Source of the DNA: Gardnerella piotii
Lineage (GTDB): Bacteria > Actinomycetota > Actinomycetes > Actinomycetales > Bifidobacteriaceae
DNA length: 64,000 bases
Direction of reading: 5' to 3'
NCBI RefSeq assembly: GCF_003397585.1
Contig: NZ_QJUV01000001.1
Location: 1,178,001-1,242,000, forward strand
The notes below the pieces were generated by a model. The model was not told the origin of the DNA, did no database searches, and saw only the letters and a list, made by a program, of their open reading frames with translations. Every line of letters begins with the position of its first letter. The stretch's first letter is position 1. Below are positions 1-9,353 of the stretch, piece by piece. Both the position numbers and the translations under genes were made by a program.

Positions 1-1113
1 ATCAAACATAGAAGAAACAGGCTGCGAAGATTCTTCAGCAACAACAGGCTTTGCGGAAGGCGCGACTGGAGTTGTTGACTGAGCTGGGGCAACAGAATCA
101 ACTCCTGCTTGCATATCTACAAAAGCACCAGCCTTATCGTCTTCCACCTTAGGGTGGGAATCAAAACCAGCAGCAATAACAGTAACGCGAACTTCGTCTC
201 CGTAAGAATCGTCCAAAGAAAGACCCCAAATAATCTGGGCTTCTGGATGAATTGCCTTGCGAACAAGTTCTGTTGCAGCGCTTGCTTCTTGCAACTTCAA
301 ATCGCTTGGACCTGCAATATTAATCAAAGCACCGTGAGCGCCTTCAATGCTCTCTTCAAGCAATGGGGAGCTAATAGCAATTTCAGCAGCTTGAGTAGCT
401 CTGTCTTCTCCCTTTGCAGCGCCAATTCCAAACAGCGCGGTTCCAGCACCACGCAAAACGGCGGTAACATCCGAAAAATCAACATGAATATAAGAATTCA
501 TGGTAATCAAATCGGTAATACCTTGCACGCCTGCAAGCAATGCGGTATCTGCCGTCTTAAAAGCTTCAATAATTCCGATAGTTCGATCTGAAATTTCCAA
601 CAAACGATCGTTTGGAATAACAATCAAAGCATCGACTTCTTTACGAAGATTTTCAATACCAAGTTTTGCTGATGCAGCACGCTGAGGGCCTTCAAACCCG
701 AAAGGACGCGTAACTACTGCGATTGTTAAAGCACCTTGCTGGTGTGCAGCTCGCGCAACTATTGGGCTTGCACCTGTACCAGTTCCACCGCCCTCGCCGC
801 AAGTTACGAACACCATATCGGCGCCCTTTAATGCTTCTTCAATGTCGGATTGATGATCTTGTGCAGCTTTTGCACCCTTTTCTGGATCAGCACCAGCACC
901 GAGACCACGACTTGAAGCATCAGATAATGAAATCTTTACATCAGCGTCGGAACGCAACAAATCCTTAGCATCAGTGTTGATAGCTACGAATTCTACGTTC
1001 TGCAAACCCTCGGTGATCATTCGGTTGACGGCGTTACCACCGGCTCCACCGACGCCGACTACCTTGATTATGGTTTTGTCGTTGAAATTGTCAGTCTGGG
1101 CAATCTCGCTCAC
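1..1113 (-). CDS. ftsZ: Cell division GTPase FtsZ (3' end cut by window)
   Basis: FtsZ is the tubulin-like GTPase that polymerises into the Z ring at mid-cell. The visible 371 residues hold the whole GTPase core: the N-terminal GVGGAGGNAVNRM nucleotide-binding segment, the tubulin signature GEGGGTGTG, and the C-terminal subdomain through RVTVIAAGF. The sequence then enters the variable linker (Val/Ala/Ser-rich) and runs off the window after SSMFD, so the conserved C-terminal peptide is not seen. The start is a GTG at 1113 (SEIAQTDN...), preceded by a good Shine-Dalgarno AGGAGA. It lies at the other end of the window from the dcw cluster, so ftsZ is not adjacent to ftsQ here. Identification is secure. 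Confidence 0.96.
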   Translation of the reverse strand, partial: MSEIAQTDNFNDKTIIKVVGVGGAGGNAVNRMITEGLQNVEFVAINTDAKDLLRSDADVKISLSDASSRGLGAGADPEKGAKAAQDHQSDIEEALKGADMVFVTCGEGGGTGTGASPIVARAAHQQGALTIAVVTRPFGFEGPQRAASAKLGIENLRKEVDALIVIPNDRLLEISDRTIGIIEAFKTADTALLAGVQGITDLITMNSYIHVDFSDVTAVLRGAGTALFGIGAAKGEDRATQAAEIAISSPLLEESIEGAHGALINIAGPSDLKLQEASAATELVRKAIHPEAQIIWGLSLDDSYGDEVRVTVIAAGFDSHPKVEDDKAGAFVDMQAGVDSVAPAQSTTPVAPSAKPVVAEESSQPVSSMFD

Positions 1114-1342
1114 CGTTGTCTCCTGTCACTCACACGCACGTTTTACGCAATACTTTAGCGCAAAACGCTCGATAATGGCGACGTTTTACAAATAAAAACT
1201 TAAAAAATGTCACCGATTCGATAATACACCGTGCTATACGCAAATATTTAAGGCGTTTTATCAACAAAAGTTTGGAACATTAAGCAATAGTTTAGACGCC
1301 ATTTTTAACAGCCACTAAACCCTAGAAAACTCTAGAAAAACG

Positions 1343-2497
1343 CTAGTAGCTAGCATCCATTGGATCATTGCCAAAAAGCTCTTTGCGCTCCTCGCTAGTA
1401 GTAATTCTTGAATCCAACCAGCCATATGGCAAATGAACTTTTTTAGCAAAACGAACTCGACCACGCGGCGTGTCTAAAATCTGCTCAGGAAGCTTAAGTG
1501 ACGAATCTAACGCATCAATATTGCGTTGAACGTCATCAATAGACTCGCATTCCATAAAGCTTTTGCGAGTTCCTCCTCCAACTGGGAAGCCTTTCAAATA
1601 CCAAGCAATATGCTTTCGCAAGTCATGAACTGCCATTCGCTCATCGCCATCATAAAAGTCAACAAGAAGCTCCAAATGCCTTAAAATCACCTTGCAAACT
1701 TCGCCAAGACTTGGATTAACGCGATTATCGCTGCCATTGCAGGCAGAGCGAATATCTGCAAAAATCCAAGGACGCCCCTGGCAGCCTCTACCAATAGCAA
1801 CGCCTGCACACCCTGTTTCTTTAAACATTGCAAGAGCGTCGTCCGCGCCCCAGATATCACCATTGCCAAAAACAGGAATATCTAAAGCCTCTACAAGCTC
1901 GCCAATACGGCTCCAATCGGAATGACCACCATAATATTCTGCAGTGGTACGCGCATGCAAAGTAACAGCCGCACAACCCTCTTCTTGCGCAATATGGCCA
2001 GCTTGCATAAAAGTCTCGTGAGCTTCGTCAATTCCAACACGGAATTTAGCTGTAACAGGAATTCCCGCTGGATTACACACGCTTACAACGCGATGTAAAA
2101 TCTCTTGAAGCAAATCTGTTTTCCAAGGAAGAGCAGAACCGCCGCCGCGCCTTGTAACTTTAGGAACTGGGCAGCCAAAGTTTAAGTCAACGTGATCTGC
2201 CATATTTTCGTCAACAACAATTCGAGCAGCTTGCTCCACAATTAAAGGATCTACTCCGTAAAGTTGCAAGGAGCGCACTTTCTCGCTAGGCGCAAAACGG
2301 CATAAACGCAAGGCTTTTGGATTTCTTGCGACTAGTGCGCGTGCAGTAATCATTTCTGCAACATACAAGCCATCTGGCCCGTACTCTCGGCAAATCACGC
2401 GAAAAGGCCAGTTAGTAATACCAGCCATTGGAGATAAAACAACAGGAGTTGCAATATGAATTTTCCCTAAATCCACTGGTTTAATAGAAAAATCCAT
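1343..2497 (-). CDS. dusB: tRNA-dihydrouridine synthase (Dus family)
   Basis: FMN-dependent enzyme that reduces uridines to dihydrouridine in the tRNA D-loop, using NADPH. The 384 residues form a TIM barrel typical of Dus: VVLSPMAGITNWPFR at the N terminus, the catalytic-Cys motif NFGCPVPKVTRRGGG near residue 110, TAKFRVGID, FGNGDIW, and the C-terminal helical domain with HLELLVDFYDG. Length fits the actinobacterial family. The start at 2497 has CGGAG about 10 nt upstream. It lies 81 bp downstream of glyS on the same strand and may be co-transcribed. The subfamily (DusB) is inferred from actinobacteria usually having a DusB-like enzyme. Confidence 0.9.
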   Translation of the reverse strand: MDFSIKPVDLGKIHIATPVVLSPMAGITNWPFRVICREYGPDGLYVAEMITARALVARNPKALRLCRFAPSEKVRSLQLYGVDPLIVEQAARIVVDENMADHVDLNFGCPVPKVTRRGGGSALPWKTDLLQEILHRVVSVCNPAGIPVTAKFRVGIDEAHETFMQAGHIAQEEGCAAVTLHARTTAEYYGGHSDWSRIGELVEALDIPVFGNGDIWGADDALAMFKETGCAGVAIGRGCQGRPWIFADIRSACNGSDNRVNPSLGEVCKVILRHLELLVDFYDGDERMAVHDLRKHIAWYLKGFPVGGGTRKSFMECESIDDVQRNIDALDSSLKLPEQILDTPRGRVRFAKKVHLPYGWLDSRITTSEERKELFGNDPMDASY

Positions 2498-2578
2498 ATT
2501 GCTTTAACTCCGTTCACTTTAATATTTTTGCTAGCGATTTTACGCGATTTTTTACTAGCGACTTTTACTAAATACTTA

Positions 2579-4099
2579 TTAGTACAATCCGCCAGCTTGA
2601 GCAATCTTTACAGGCTGCGACTCGTCAACGCCGCCTTCCTTAGAAACATCCACACCGCCATCTGCAGCGCGAGTTCCAACAATCTCTACAGGACCTTGCG
2701 GATACTTAACGCGCTTTTCATTAATGCGGCTTGCTACGTAATCTGCAACCTTATCTAATGAAACACGCTCTTGTTGCATAGTGTCGCGCTCGCGAATTGT
2801 AACAGCGTGATCTTCCAAAGTATCGAAGTCAACTGTTACGCACAAAGGAGTACCAATCTCGTCTTCGCGGCGATAGCGGCGACCAATAGCGCCAGCCTCA
2901 TCGTAGTCAATAACCCAATCATGCTGTCGAAGATCCGCAGCCAAATCTTGAGCAACCGATTGCAATTCTGGCTTCTTGCTCAATGGCAAAACAGCAGCCT
3001 TAACAGGAGCCAAACGAGGGTCAAGTCTAAGAACAGTGCGCTTATCCACTCCACCCTTAGTGTTTGGAGCCTCGTCAACGTCGTAAGCATCAACCAAGAA
3101 CGCCATAAGCGAGCGCGTAAGGCCAGCAGCAGGCTCAATAACGTAAGGCACGTACTTTTCGCCAGTTGCCTGGTTAAAGTAGCTCAAATCCTCGCCAGAA
3201 TGCTTAGCATGAGCAGACAAATCGTAGTCGGTACGGTTTGCAATGCCTTCAAGCTCTCCCCAGTCAGATCCTTGGAATCCGAATTTGTATTCAATATCTA
3301 CAGTGCGCTTGGAATAATGGCTTAGCTTCTCTTTAGGATGCTCATACATGCGCAAATTCTCTGGCTTTACACCCAAATCAACATACCAATTTACGCGTGT
3401 ATCAATCCAATACTGATGCCAAGCTTCGTCGGTTCCAGGCTCTACAAAGAACTCCATTTCCATCTGCTCAAACTCGCGAGTGCGGAAGATGAAGTTTCCA
3501 GGCGTAATCTCGTTACGGAAAGACTTACCAATGTTTGCAATGCCGAATGGCGGCTTTTGACGCGTAGAAGTCATAACGTTCTTAAAATCAACGAAAATAC
3601 CCTGCGCTGTTTCTGGTCGCAAGTAATGCAAGCTGTTTTCGTCTTCTACTGGCCCCAAATGAGTGCGAAGCATCATGTTAAAATCGCGAGGCTCCGTCCA
3701 ATTTCCGCGAGTACCGCAATCTGGGCAAGCAATGTCTTTTAAGCCATTCTCTGGCATCTTGTCGCCATGCTTTTCGGCATAAGACTCTTCCAACTTATCT
3801 GCACGATGGCGCTTATGGCAATTCAAGCACTCAATAAGAGGATCGTTGAATACAGAAACGTGACCAGACGCAACCCAAACTTGAGAAGGCAAAATAACAG
3901 ACGTATCTACGCCAACAACATCGCCACGAGTAGTGACCATATAACGCCACCATTCGCGCTTAATATTATCTTTTAATGCAACGCCCAAAGGGCCATAATC
4001 CCACGCGGAGCGAGTTCCGCCGTAAATCTCTCCAGCTGGAAACACAAATCCACGACGCTTAGCCAGCGACACAACTTCATCAAGTTTTGAAACAGCCAC
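2579..4099 (-). CDS. glyS: Glycyl-tRNA synthetase (alpha2 type)
   Basis: Class II aminoacyl-tRNA synthetase charging tRNA-Gly in the cytoplasm. It is the single-chain eukaryal/archaeal-like type found in actinobacteria, not the alpha/beta GlyQS. Visible motifs: the N-terminal [13 protein letters not shown], a Cys pair region ([16 protein letters not shown]) probably binding zinc, motif 2 with SFRNEITP and [13 protein letters not shown], motif 3 with GLTRSLMAF, and a C-terminal anticodon-binding domain ending in VDESQ. I place the start at a GTG (4099; [10 protein letters not shown]) because AAGGTG lies just before it; an upstream ATG at 4117 has no such site. It faces away from the gene at 4285 across a 185-bp promoter region. 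Confidence 0.94.
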   Translation of the reverse strand: MAVSKLDEVVSLAKRRGFVFPAGEIYGGTRSAWDYGPLGVALKDNIKREWWRYMVTTRGDVVGVDTSVILPSQVWVASGHVSVFNDPLIECLNCHKRHRADKLEESYAEKHGDKMPENGLKDIACPDCGTRGNWTEPRDFNMMLRTHLGPVEDENSLHYLRPETAQGIFVDFKNVMTSTRQKPPFGIANIGKSFRNEITPGNFIFRTREFEQMEMEFFVEPGTDEAWHQYWIDTRVNWYVDLGVKPENLRMYEHPKEKLSHYSKRTVDIEYKFGFQGSDWGELEGIANRTDYDLSAHAKHSGEDLSYFNQATGEKYVPYVIEPAAGLTRSLMAFLVDAYDVDEAPNTKGGVDKRTVLRLDPRLAPVKAAVLPLSKKPELQSVAQDLAADLRQHDWVIDYDEAGAIGRRYRREDEIGTPLCVTVDFDTLEDHAVTIRERDTMQQERVSLDKVADYVASRINEKRVKYPQGPVEIVGTRAADGGVDVSKEGGVDESQPVKIAQAGGLY

Positions 4100-4284
4100 A
4101 ATACACCTTTTTCGCAAATCTAGAAAATTCGGGTGAAACGGTGTTTATTATAGAAAAACCCTGTGACGCTAATAGAAACGTATAAAGCTACATAAACGTA
4201 TAAGGCAACATATATAAGCTAAGCGAATACAATAAAGTGTAAGCATAATTTTGAACACACATTTGCATTTTGAAAGGATCTAAA

Positions 4285-4674
4285 ATGAGCGAAAACAATG
4301 TTGAAAAGACTAACGATAACAAGACTTGCGATACTTGCAATAACAAAAATTCCCACAAAACTAACACAGTTGCAGCATTATGCATTGCTCCTAGCGGAGT
4401 TGGCGAAGAACTTAGCGAATACGTAGCAGATTGCGTTAAAGTGATTCGTGATTCTGGATTAAAAAACGAAACAAACGCAATGTTTACAAACATCGAAGGT
4501 GAATTCGACGACGTTATGCGCGTTGTAAAAGATGCAACTATGGTTCTTGTTGAAAAAGGCTACCGCACAGGCGTTATATTAAAACTAGACATTCGTCCTG
4601 GTTTTAGCGGCCAAATAGACGCAAAAGCTGCTCTTGTAGACAAGATTCTTGAAGAACGAAATAAAGAAAAATAA
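4285..4674 (+). CDS. MTH1187/YkoF-family thiamine-binding protein (DUF77)
   Basis: Small cytoplasmic protein of the MTH1187 family; members bind thiamine or its pyrimidine moiety and often accompany ECF thiamine transporters. After an Asn/Lys/Cys-rich N-terminal stretch (about 30 residues) the family fold is clear: VAALCIAPSGVGEELSEYV, then TNIEGEFDDVMRVVKDA and GYRTGVILKLDIRPG. Length 129 residues; family members are near 100, so the N-terminal extension is extra. The start is the ATG at 4285, with AAAGGA 6 nt upstream, not the one at 4270. The M20 amidohydrolase follows after 64 bp on the same strand. The thiamine role is inferred from the family and from the TPP-regulated genes nearby. Confidence 0.82.
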   Translation: MSENNVEKTNDNKTCDTCNNKNSHKTNTVAALCIAPSGVGEELSEYVADCVKVIRDSGLKNETNAMFTNIEGEFDDVMRVVKDATMVLVEKGYRTGVILKLDIRPGFSGQIDAKAALVDKILEERNKEK

Positions 4675-4738
4675 AACTAAAATCAAATAATCTCAAAACT
4701 CAACAAAGTTATAACAAAACAAAAGAAAGCAGGAATTT

Positions 4739-5968
4739 ATGCTGCAACTTACGGCAGTTCAGAAAATATTATCCGATTTATATGAAACCCAAGCAGAACG
4801 AGAAAGACAATACAAATACTTTCATCAACATCCTGAACTGTCAATGAAAGAAGATCATACAGCTCAAACAATTATTGATATTCTTAGCAAAGCTGGGATT
4901 GAAACAAAGCGAGTTGGCAAAACAGGCGTTGTGGCAGAGATTAAAAACGGCGAAGGTCCTGTTGTTGCTATGAGAGCGGATATCGATGCGCTTCCAATTA
5001 AAGAAAATTCAGGAAAAGATTACAATTCAACAGTTAGCACGCAAGACGAAAATGGCAAAACGGTCGGAGTTTCACACGCTTGCGGTCACGATTTTCATAT
5101 TTCCAGCCTACTTGGTGCATTGAAGGCTTTTAACAAGCATAAAGATGCTTGGAGAGGAACGTACATTGGTGTTTTTCAGCCTGGAGAAGAAACAGCTCAA
5201 GGCGCAAAAAGCTTGGTGGAAAATGGCATTACACGCATTATTCCAAAGCCTGACGTTTACCTTGGTCAGCATGTGTTGGGCGCTATTCCTGCAGGAACAG
5301 TTGGTATTCGATCGGGCGCGTTCTTAACTACTGCAGCTTCGATTCGTGTGCACATTTTTGGTAAAGGTTCACATGGTTCTATGCCTGAGTTGAGTGTTGA
5401 CCCAGTGATTGTTGCTTCGTCAATTGTGCTTAAATTGCAAACGATTGTGTCTCGCGAACTTGCAGCTAAAGATTACGCAATAGTTACAGTCGGCGCAATA
5501 AACGCTGGAAGCAAGTCAAACATTATTCCAGACGATGCGGAACTTTTGATTAATACTAGAACATACAGCGAAGATACTCAAAAATTTGTTCACTCTGCCA
5601 TTGAGCGAATTGTGCGCGGAGAGTGCGAGCTTGCAAGATGTCCTAAGAAACCAGAATTTACATACTATGACCGCTATCCGCTTACGAATAATGATCAGAA
5701 TTCATCTTTGCGCGTGCGTAAAGCTTTTGATGAATACTTTGGAGAAGACTCTGTAAATATTTCGCGCGCTTCTGCTTCAGAAGATTTTTCTATAGTCGCG
5801 AACGCTTTCAATACACCTTACGCATACTGGGGATTAGGTGGATTTGAAGACATGAAAAATGCTCCAGGAAACCACAATCCAGCTTTTGCTCCAGATTTGC
5901 AACCAACTCTAAATCGTGGACTTGAATCAGCTGTTGTTGCAGCTTGCGCATGGCTAGCTTGCGACTAA
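4739..5968 (+). CDS. M20-family amidohydrolase (hippurate/N-acyl-amino-acid hydrolase type)
   Basis: Predicted cytoplasmic metal-dependent amidohydrolase of family M20D, which removes acyl groups from amino acids or related amides. Visible motifs: HPELSMKEDHTA near the N terminus, MRADIDALPI, the metal-binding HACGHDFH, the catalytic pair in PGEETAQGA, the dimerisation domain with GKGSHGSMPE, and SASEDFS plus the terminal GNHNPAFAPD metal ligand. All expected metal ligands appear present; 409 residues is normal. It sits directly after the thiamine-binding protein gene. A role in pyrimidine salvage, as for the M20-like YlmB deformylase, is conceivable but is only a context inference; substrate cannot be read from sequence. 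Confidence 0.85.
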   Translation: MLQLTAVQKILSDLYETQAERERQYKYFHQHPELSMKEDHTAQTIIDILSKAGIETKRVGKTGVVAEIKNGEGPVVAMRADIDALPIKENSGKDYNSTVSTQDENGKTVGVSHACGHDFHISSLLGALKAFNKHKDAWRGTYIGVFQPGEETAQGAKSLVENGITRIIPKPDVYLGQHVLGAIPAGTVGIRSGAFLTTAASIRVHIFGKGSHGSMPELSVDPVIVASSIVLKLQTIVSRELAAKDYAIVTVGAINAGSKSNIIPDDAELLINTRTYSEDTQKFVHSAIERIVRGECELARCPKKPEFTYYDRYPLTNNDQNSSLRVRKAFDEYFGEDSVNISRASASEDFSIVANAFNTPYAYWGLGGFEDMKNAPGNHNPAFAPDLQPTLNRGLESAVVAACAWLACD

Positions 5969-5994
5969 TAAATTAATTCTACTAACAGATAAGT

Positions 5995-6789
5995 TTAAGC
6001 GGTTTTTACGCCACCAAATCTGCGGTCGCGATGCGCATAACGGTCGATTGACCTCCACAGCGCTTCGCGACCATAATCTGGGAAAAGTTCTGGCACAAAA
6101 TCAAGCTCCGCATAAGACGCTTGCCAAGGCAAAAAGTTGCTAGTGCGCTGCTCTCCCGAAGTGCGAATCACAAGATCGCAATCTGGAATATCTGGATTAT
6201 ACAAATGTTCTGCAATCATCTTCTCACTAATGCGATCGCCCTTAATTTTGCCGCTTTTAACTTCCCTAGCAATTGCTGCGCAAGCGTCTGCGATTTCCGC
6301 GCGACCACCATAATTTAAGCAAAAAACAACATCAATCGTAGTGTTATTTTTTGTAATCTCTTGAGCTTTTTCCAACTCGTCAATAACAGACTTCCACAAT
6401 TTCGGCCGTCTTCCAGCCCAGCGCACGCGCACTCCCCACTCATTCATTTGCGCAACTCTGCGGTGAATAATATCTCTAGAAAATCCCATCAAAAAATGCA
6501 CTTCTTGAGGAGATCTTTTCCAATTTTCGGTAGAAAACGTGTACAAGCTTAAGTAGCGAACACCTGCTTCTATTGCTCCTGCAATAGTGTCAAAAACCAC
6601 TGGTTCCGCCGCTTTATGCCCTTCTGTGCGAATCATTCCGCGCTCTTTGGCCCATCTGCCATTGCCGTCCATAATCACGCCTACATGGCGAGGAACTTTA
6701 CCTTTAGGAAAATCTGGCACACGGCTAGGATCACTAAATGGAGCCGCTGGAATATTTAACGAAGTGTAGTCAACGTTTTCAAAACTCAT
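5995..6789 (-). CDS. uppS: Undecaprenyl diphosphate synthase (isoprenyl transferase)
   Basis: Cis-prenyltransferase condensing isopentenyl diphosphate into the C55 lipid carrier used for peptidoglycan and other wall polymers. The 264 residues carry the family signatures: GVIMDGNGRWAKERG with the catalytic Asp, EGHKA, LSLYTFSTENWKR, and the C-terminal RTSGEQRTSNFLPWQ followed by YAELDF. It ends 26 bp from the converging M20 gene. In mycobacteria recO and uppS are neighbours; here the thiamine-related genes lie between them. Confidence 0.95.
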   Translation of the reverse strand: MSFENVDYTSLNIPAAPFSDPSRVPDFPKGKVPRHVGVIMDGNGRWAKERGMIRTEGHKAAEPVVFDTIAGAIEAGVRYLSLYTFSTENWKRSPQEVHFLMGFSRDIIHRRVAQMNEWGVRVRWAGRRPKLWKSVIDELEKAQEITKNNTTIDVVFCLNYGGRAEIADACAAIAREVKSGKIKGDRISEKMIAEHLYNPDIPDCDLVIRTSGEQRTSNFLPWQASYAELDFVPELFPDYGREALWRSIDRYAHRDRRFGGVKTA

Positions 6790-6910
6790 AGTTAAAATCT
6801 AACAACCCCATTGAACGAATAGCTAAAGCGTTTTGCAAAGCTAAATAAAAGCATGCAAAATCAAGTAAAAAATCAACTAAAAAGTCCGCTATAAAGCACA
6901 CTAAAATCCG

Positions 6911-8152
6911 CTATAGTTCTTGTAAAGCTTCCAATAAATAATTCAAATATCTTTTCCCAAAGCAAGATTTGTACCATCTAGCATGCTCTAAGAATCCAGT
7001 ATCGTAGCCCCAAATCTTAAAATCGTAAGATCCATTTGACTTTAAGTAATAGTCTACAAATTCTACGCATTGCTCGATTTGACTTACAGATAAAACAAGC
7101 GGAAGCAGCTCTTTTTCAACATCTGTTAATGATCGAACGCTAGCATATCCTTGCAAAATTGACTTAACTAAGTCCGTTCTAAATGAATCTTTTTTGCCAT
7201 TCGCAATATCTACCCATTGAATTGTGTTGCGTTCTAAAGTCATTGCCAAATCGTAGATTGCTGTGTTTTTATACGCCATTCCAAAATCAAACACTGCACT
7301 TGGAGCGCTACCTTCCCACATAAAATTAGATATATGCGGATCTCCATGAGTCCACTGCTTTTTTAGATTCGCATACCCCAAATCGTAAATTTTTTTGCAT
7401 GTTGGAGCAAATTCACTTAAATCTTTTACAAAATCACGATTCTGCTCTTTTAAGAATTTCGCTAAATCAGGTCTATTTTCCAACCAAACTTCTGCAGCTT
7501 TTTGCACATCTTCGCTTGCACAAAGACTAAATCTTGATTGAAAAGCGTTGATTTCCTTAGGATTTGGCTCGTCAAAACTTTGCGAAGCTAAGGCGATTTT
7601 TGCCATCATTACTCCAAGATTTTTGGCTTCTTCACACGTTTTAGGCGGATCCCAAGTGTACGCGTCTTTGTATCTATCTTCTCCGCCAGCTTTTAAAGTC
7701 ACTTCGTAAGCGCAATCACCTATTACAAGAAGAGTGCCGTCTACGTAAATATTGCCAGAAGTATCGTCACAAGTATCGCCAGAAGCATTCTTTTCTAAAC
7801 CTAAAAACTCGCTATTTTTGTTAAAATACAAGTACTTTGGCGTGCTTATTTTGTCTTGTAAAAGATGCTCCGCAAAACGATGATACGGCCTAATTGTGCT
7901 TGCTTGCCTAACTTTTGTGCTGCATCTTTTAATATAAACGTCCAAACTTTGCGATTTCTTTGACGAATCATCTTTGTAATGCACACGAATCAATGAACCT
8001 GCAGCCATTGGACGCAAACTATGACTTAAAACGCAATCAGCTTCTAGCGGATCCTCTAAAAGAGAACACACAATATTTGCCTCATCTAAATCAACATTTG
8101 CCCATCTTTGAGCAACAATATCTAGCTGAGGGTCGTTGCTTTCGTTTTCCAT
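6911..8152 (-). CDS. Phosphotransferase of the aminoglycoside/choline/thiamine kinase fold
   Basis: Predicted small-molecule kinase of the APH superfamily. The catalytic Brenner motif HGDPHISNF and the metal-binding DFGMAY are intact in the C-terminal half. The N-terminal lobe is less typical (AAGSLIRVHY, then YIKRC, which may supply the ATP-binding Lys). Length 413 residues with the ATG at 8152, chosen because GGAG lies 5 nt upstream; a GTG at 8173 is possible. It is third behind ykoE and the ThiY-like gene (108-bp gap). E. coli ThiK, a thiamine kinase, has this fold, so a thiamine or HMP kinase role is a reasonable guess from context, not proven. Confidence 0.7.
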   Translation of the reverse strand: MENESNDPQLDIVAQRWANVDLDEANIVCSLLEDPLEADCVLSHSLRPMAAGSLIRVHYKDDSSKKSQSLDVYIKRCSTKVRQASTIRPYHRFAEHLLQDKISTPKYLYFNKNSEFLGLEKNASGDTCDDTSGNIYVDGTLLVIGDCAYEVTLKAGGEDRYKDAYTWDPPKTCEEAKNLGVMMAKIALASQSFDEPNPKEINAFQSRFSLCASEDVQKAAEVWLENRPDLAKFLKEQNRDFVKDLSEFAPTCKKIYDLGYANLKKQWTHGDPHISNFMWEGSAPSAVFDFGMAYKNTAIYDLAMTLERNTIQWVDIANGKKDSFRTDLVKSILQGYASVRSLTDVEKELLPLVLSVSQIEQCVEFVDYYLKSNGSYDFKIWGYDTGFLEHARWYKSCFGKRYLNYLLEALQEL

Positions 8153-8260
8153 ATTCGCTCCAATTATTGCCACAGGTTCATTGAATTGTGATATTTATTT
8201 GCGATTGTAATTGCGTTTGCAATCGTTATTATGCTTGCGATTCAAGCACATGCTGGCCGA

Positions 8261-9184
8261 CTATTCTGGCAAATACTCGTTTGTTACACATCCGCTTTCT
8301 AGGCTCTTTAGCGCGCAATCAAGAGGCACACTTAAGTGGCCATTTTCACCCATCCAACGAGTGTAGTTTTCCACCAAAGCCATGTCTGCTGTACCCCAAC
8401 GACCATTCTTGTCGTACCAAGACGGAATCACTTCGTCTAGCGAGGCGCGCAAAGCCTCTGGGCTAATATGGCAAAGCGCATTTTGCAAAGCATCAACGCC
8501 AGCCTGCGGGTCTTTTCCTGCAAGTTCATAGCCCTTAACTGTTGCGCTTGCAAAGTTGCGTATTAATTGCGGATTTCGCTCAATCATCTCTTGGCGAGCG
8601 CAAACATAGTAAGAATGATGAGGCGCTACGCCAATAGAATCGAATGGAAGAACAACAACTTGGTCAAATGGAAGCGAACCCTGGTATGGCTCCCACCAAG
8701 CTACGTTAATAAAAGCGTCGCACATTCCGCGCTCTACTGCTCGAATGTCTGGCTCCCATGGGCCTGGATCAATTGTAATCAGCTTGCTAAAATCGCCTCC
8801 GTCGGCAGCAACCGCCTGCTGAAGCTCTGTGTATAAGCGCTTAACACCCATAGGGATTACTACGCGCTTTCCTTCTAGATCTTTGAATCGCGTAATACCC
8901 GTGTTCTTATTTGTTATGATTCCACCAATTTGCGATTGATTCATTACAGCAAATGACGTTAGCTTATTTGCACCATTTTGATGAGCCAAAAGCTGATTTA
9001 AGCGAACAAGAGCTATGTCTACTTCTCCGCGCTCCAAGCATGCTGGAACATCTCCGCGCTCCGTATCTGTGCTTGTAAACTCTACATCTAATCCGTATTG
9101 TGCGTACAATCCGCGCTTTCTTGCAAGATACATACCTGCGTGATTCGTCCATGGATGCACATATTCAAGACGTACTCTTAGCAT
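8261..9184 (-). CDS. ThiY/THI5-like (NMT1 family) pyrimidine-binding protein without signal peptide
   Basis: Member of the NMT1/THI5-like fold, which includes periplasmic or lipoprotein HMP-precursor binding proteins (ThiY) and the fungal HMP synthase Thi5. The match is clear: LEYVHPWTNHAGMYLARKRG, LDVEFTSTD, GEVDIALVR, LEGKRVVIPMG, AWWEPYQG. The 307-residue protein starts directly with MLRVRLEY after an ideal AAAGGAG site, so it has no signal peptide or lipobox and should stay in the cytoplasm. The Cys cluster of fungal Thi5 is not present. It lies downstream of TPP-riboswitch-controlled ykoE, separated by a hairpin terminator, and upstream of an APH-fold kinase. Confidence 0.78.
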   Translation of the reverse strand: MLRVRLEYVHPWTNHAGMYLARKRGLYAQYGLDVEFTSTDTERGDVPACLERGEVDIALVRLNQLLAHQNGANKLTSFAVMNQSQIGGIITNKNTGITRFKDLEGKRVVIPMGVKRLYTELQQAVAADGGDFSKLITIDPGPWEPDIRAVERGMCDAFINVAWWEPYQGSLPFDQVVVLPFDSIGVAPHHSYYVCARQEMIERNPQLIRNFASATVKGYELAGKDPQAGVDALQNALCHISPEALRASLDEVIPSWYDKNGRWGTADMALVENYTRWMGENGHLSVPLDCALKSLESGCVTNEYLPE

Positions 9185-9204
9185 ATTAACTCCTTTGTTT
9201 TATA

Positions 9205-9297
9205 GTGATTTGTGATTTTATTTTGACTTTTATTTGCGACTTTTGCGCGCTGCTAACTTGCGACTTTATTTGCCACTTTTATTTGCGACTTTACAAA
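9205..9297. repeat. Degenerate ACTTTTATTTGCG repeats
   Basis: Non-coding stretch made of irregular copies of TTTGCGACTTT and TTTGCCACTTTTA (about five copies). Similar motifs occur in other intergenic regions of this window (near 2530–2575, 27775–27835 and 44500–44560). Confidence 0.6.
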
Positions 9298-9298
9298 A

Positions 9299-9323
9299 GT
9301 GGGCGAGGTAATTCCCCGCCCAC
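9299..9323 (-). terminator. Hairpin terminator after ykoE
   Basis: A 10-bp stem (GTGGGCG with one wobble/mismatch, loop of 5 nt) followed on the minus strand by TTTTG. It lies 30 bp past the ykoE stop, so it probably limits read-through into the ThiY-like gene. Confidence 0.7.
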
Positions 9324-9353
9324 AAATCAAATCTTACTAGCAAAAGTTAAGAC

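Noticed and set aside
4188-4493. 101-codon minus-strand ORF over the thiamine-binding protein gene
   Set aside because: It is the antisense of a conserved family protein with a good ribosome site.
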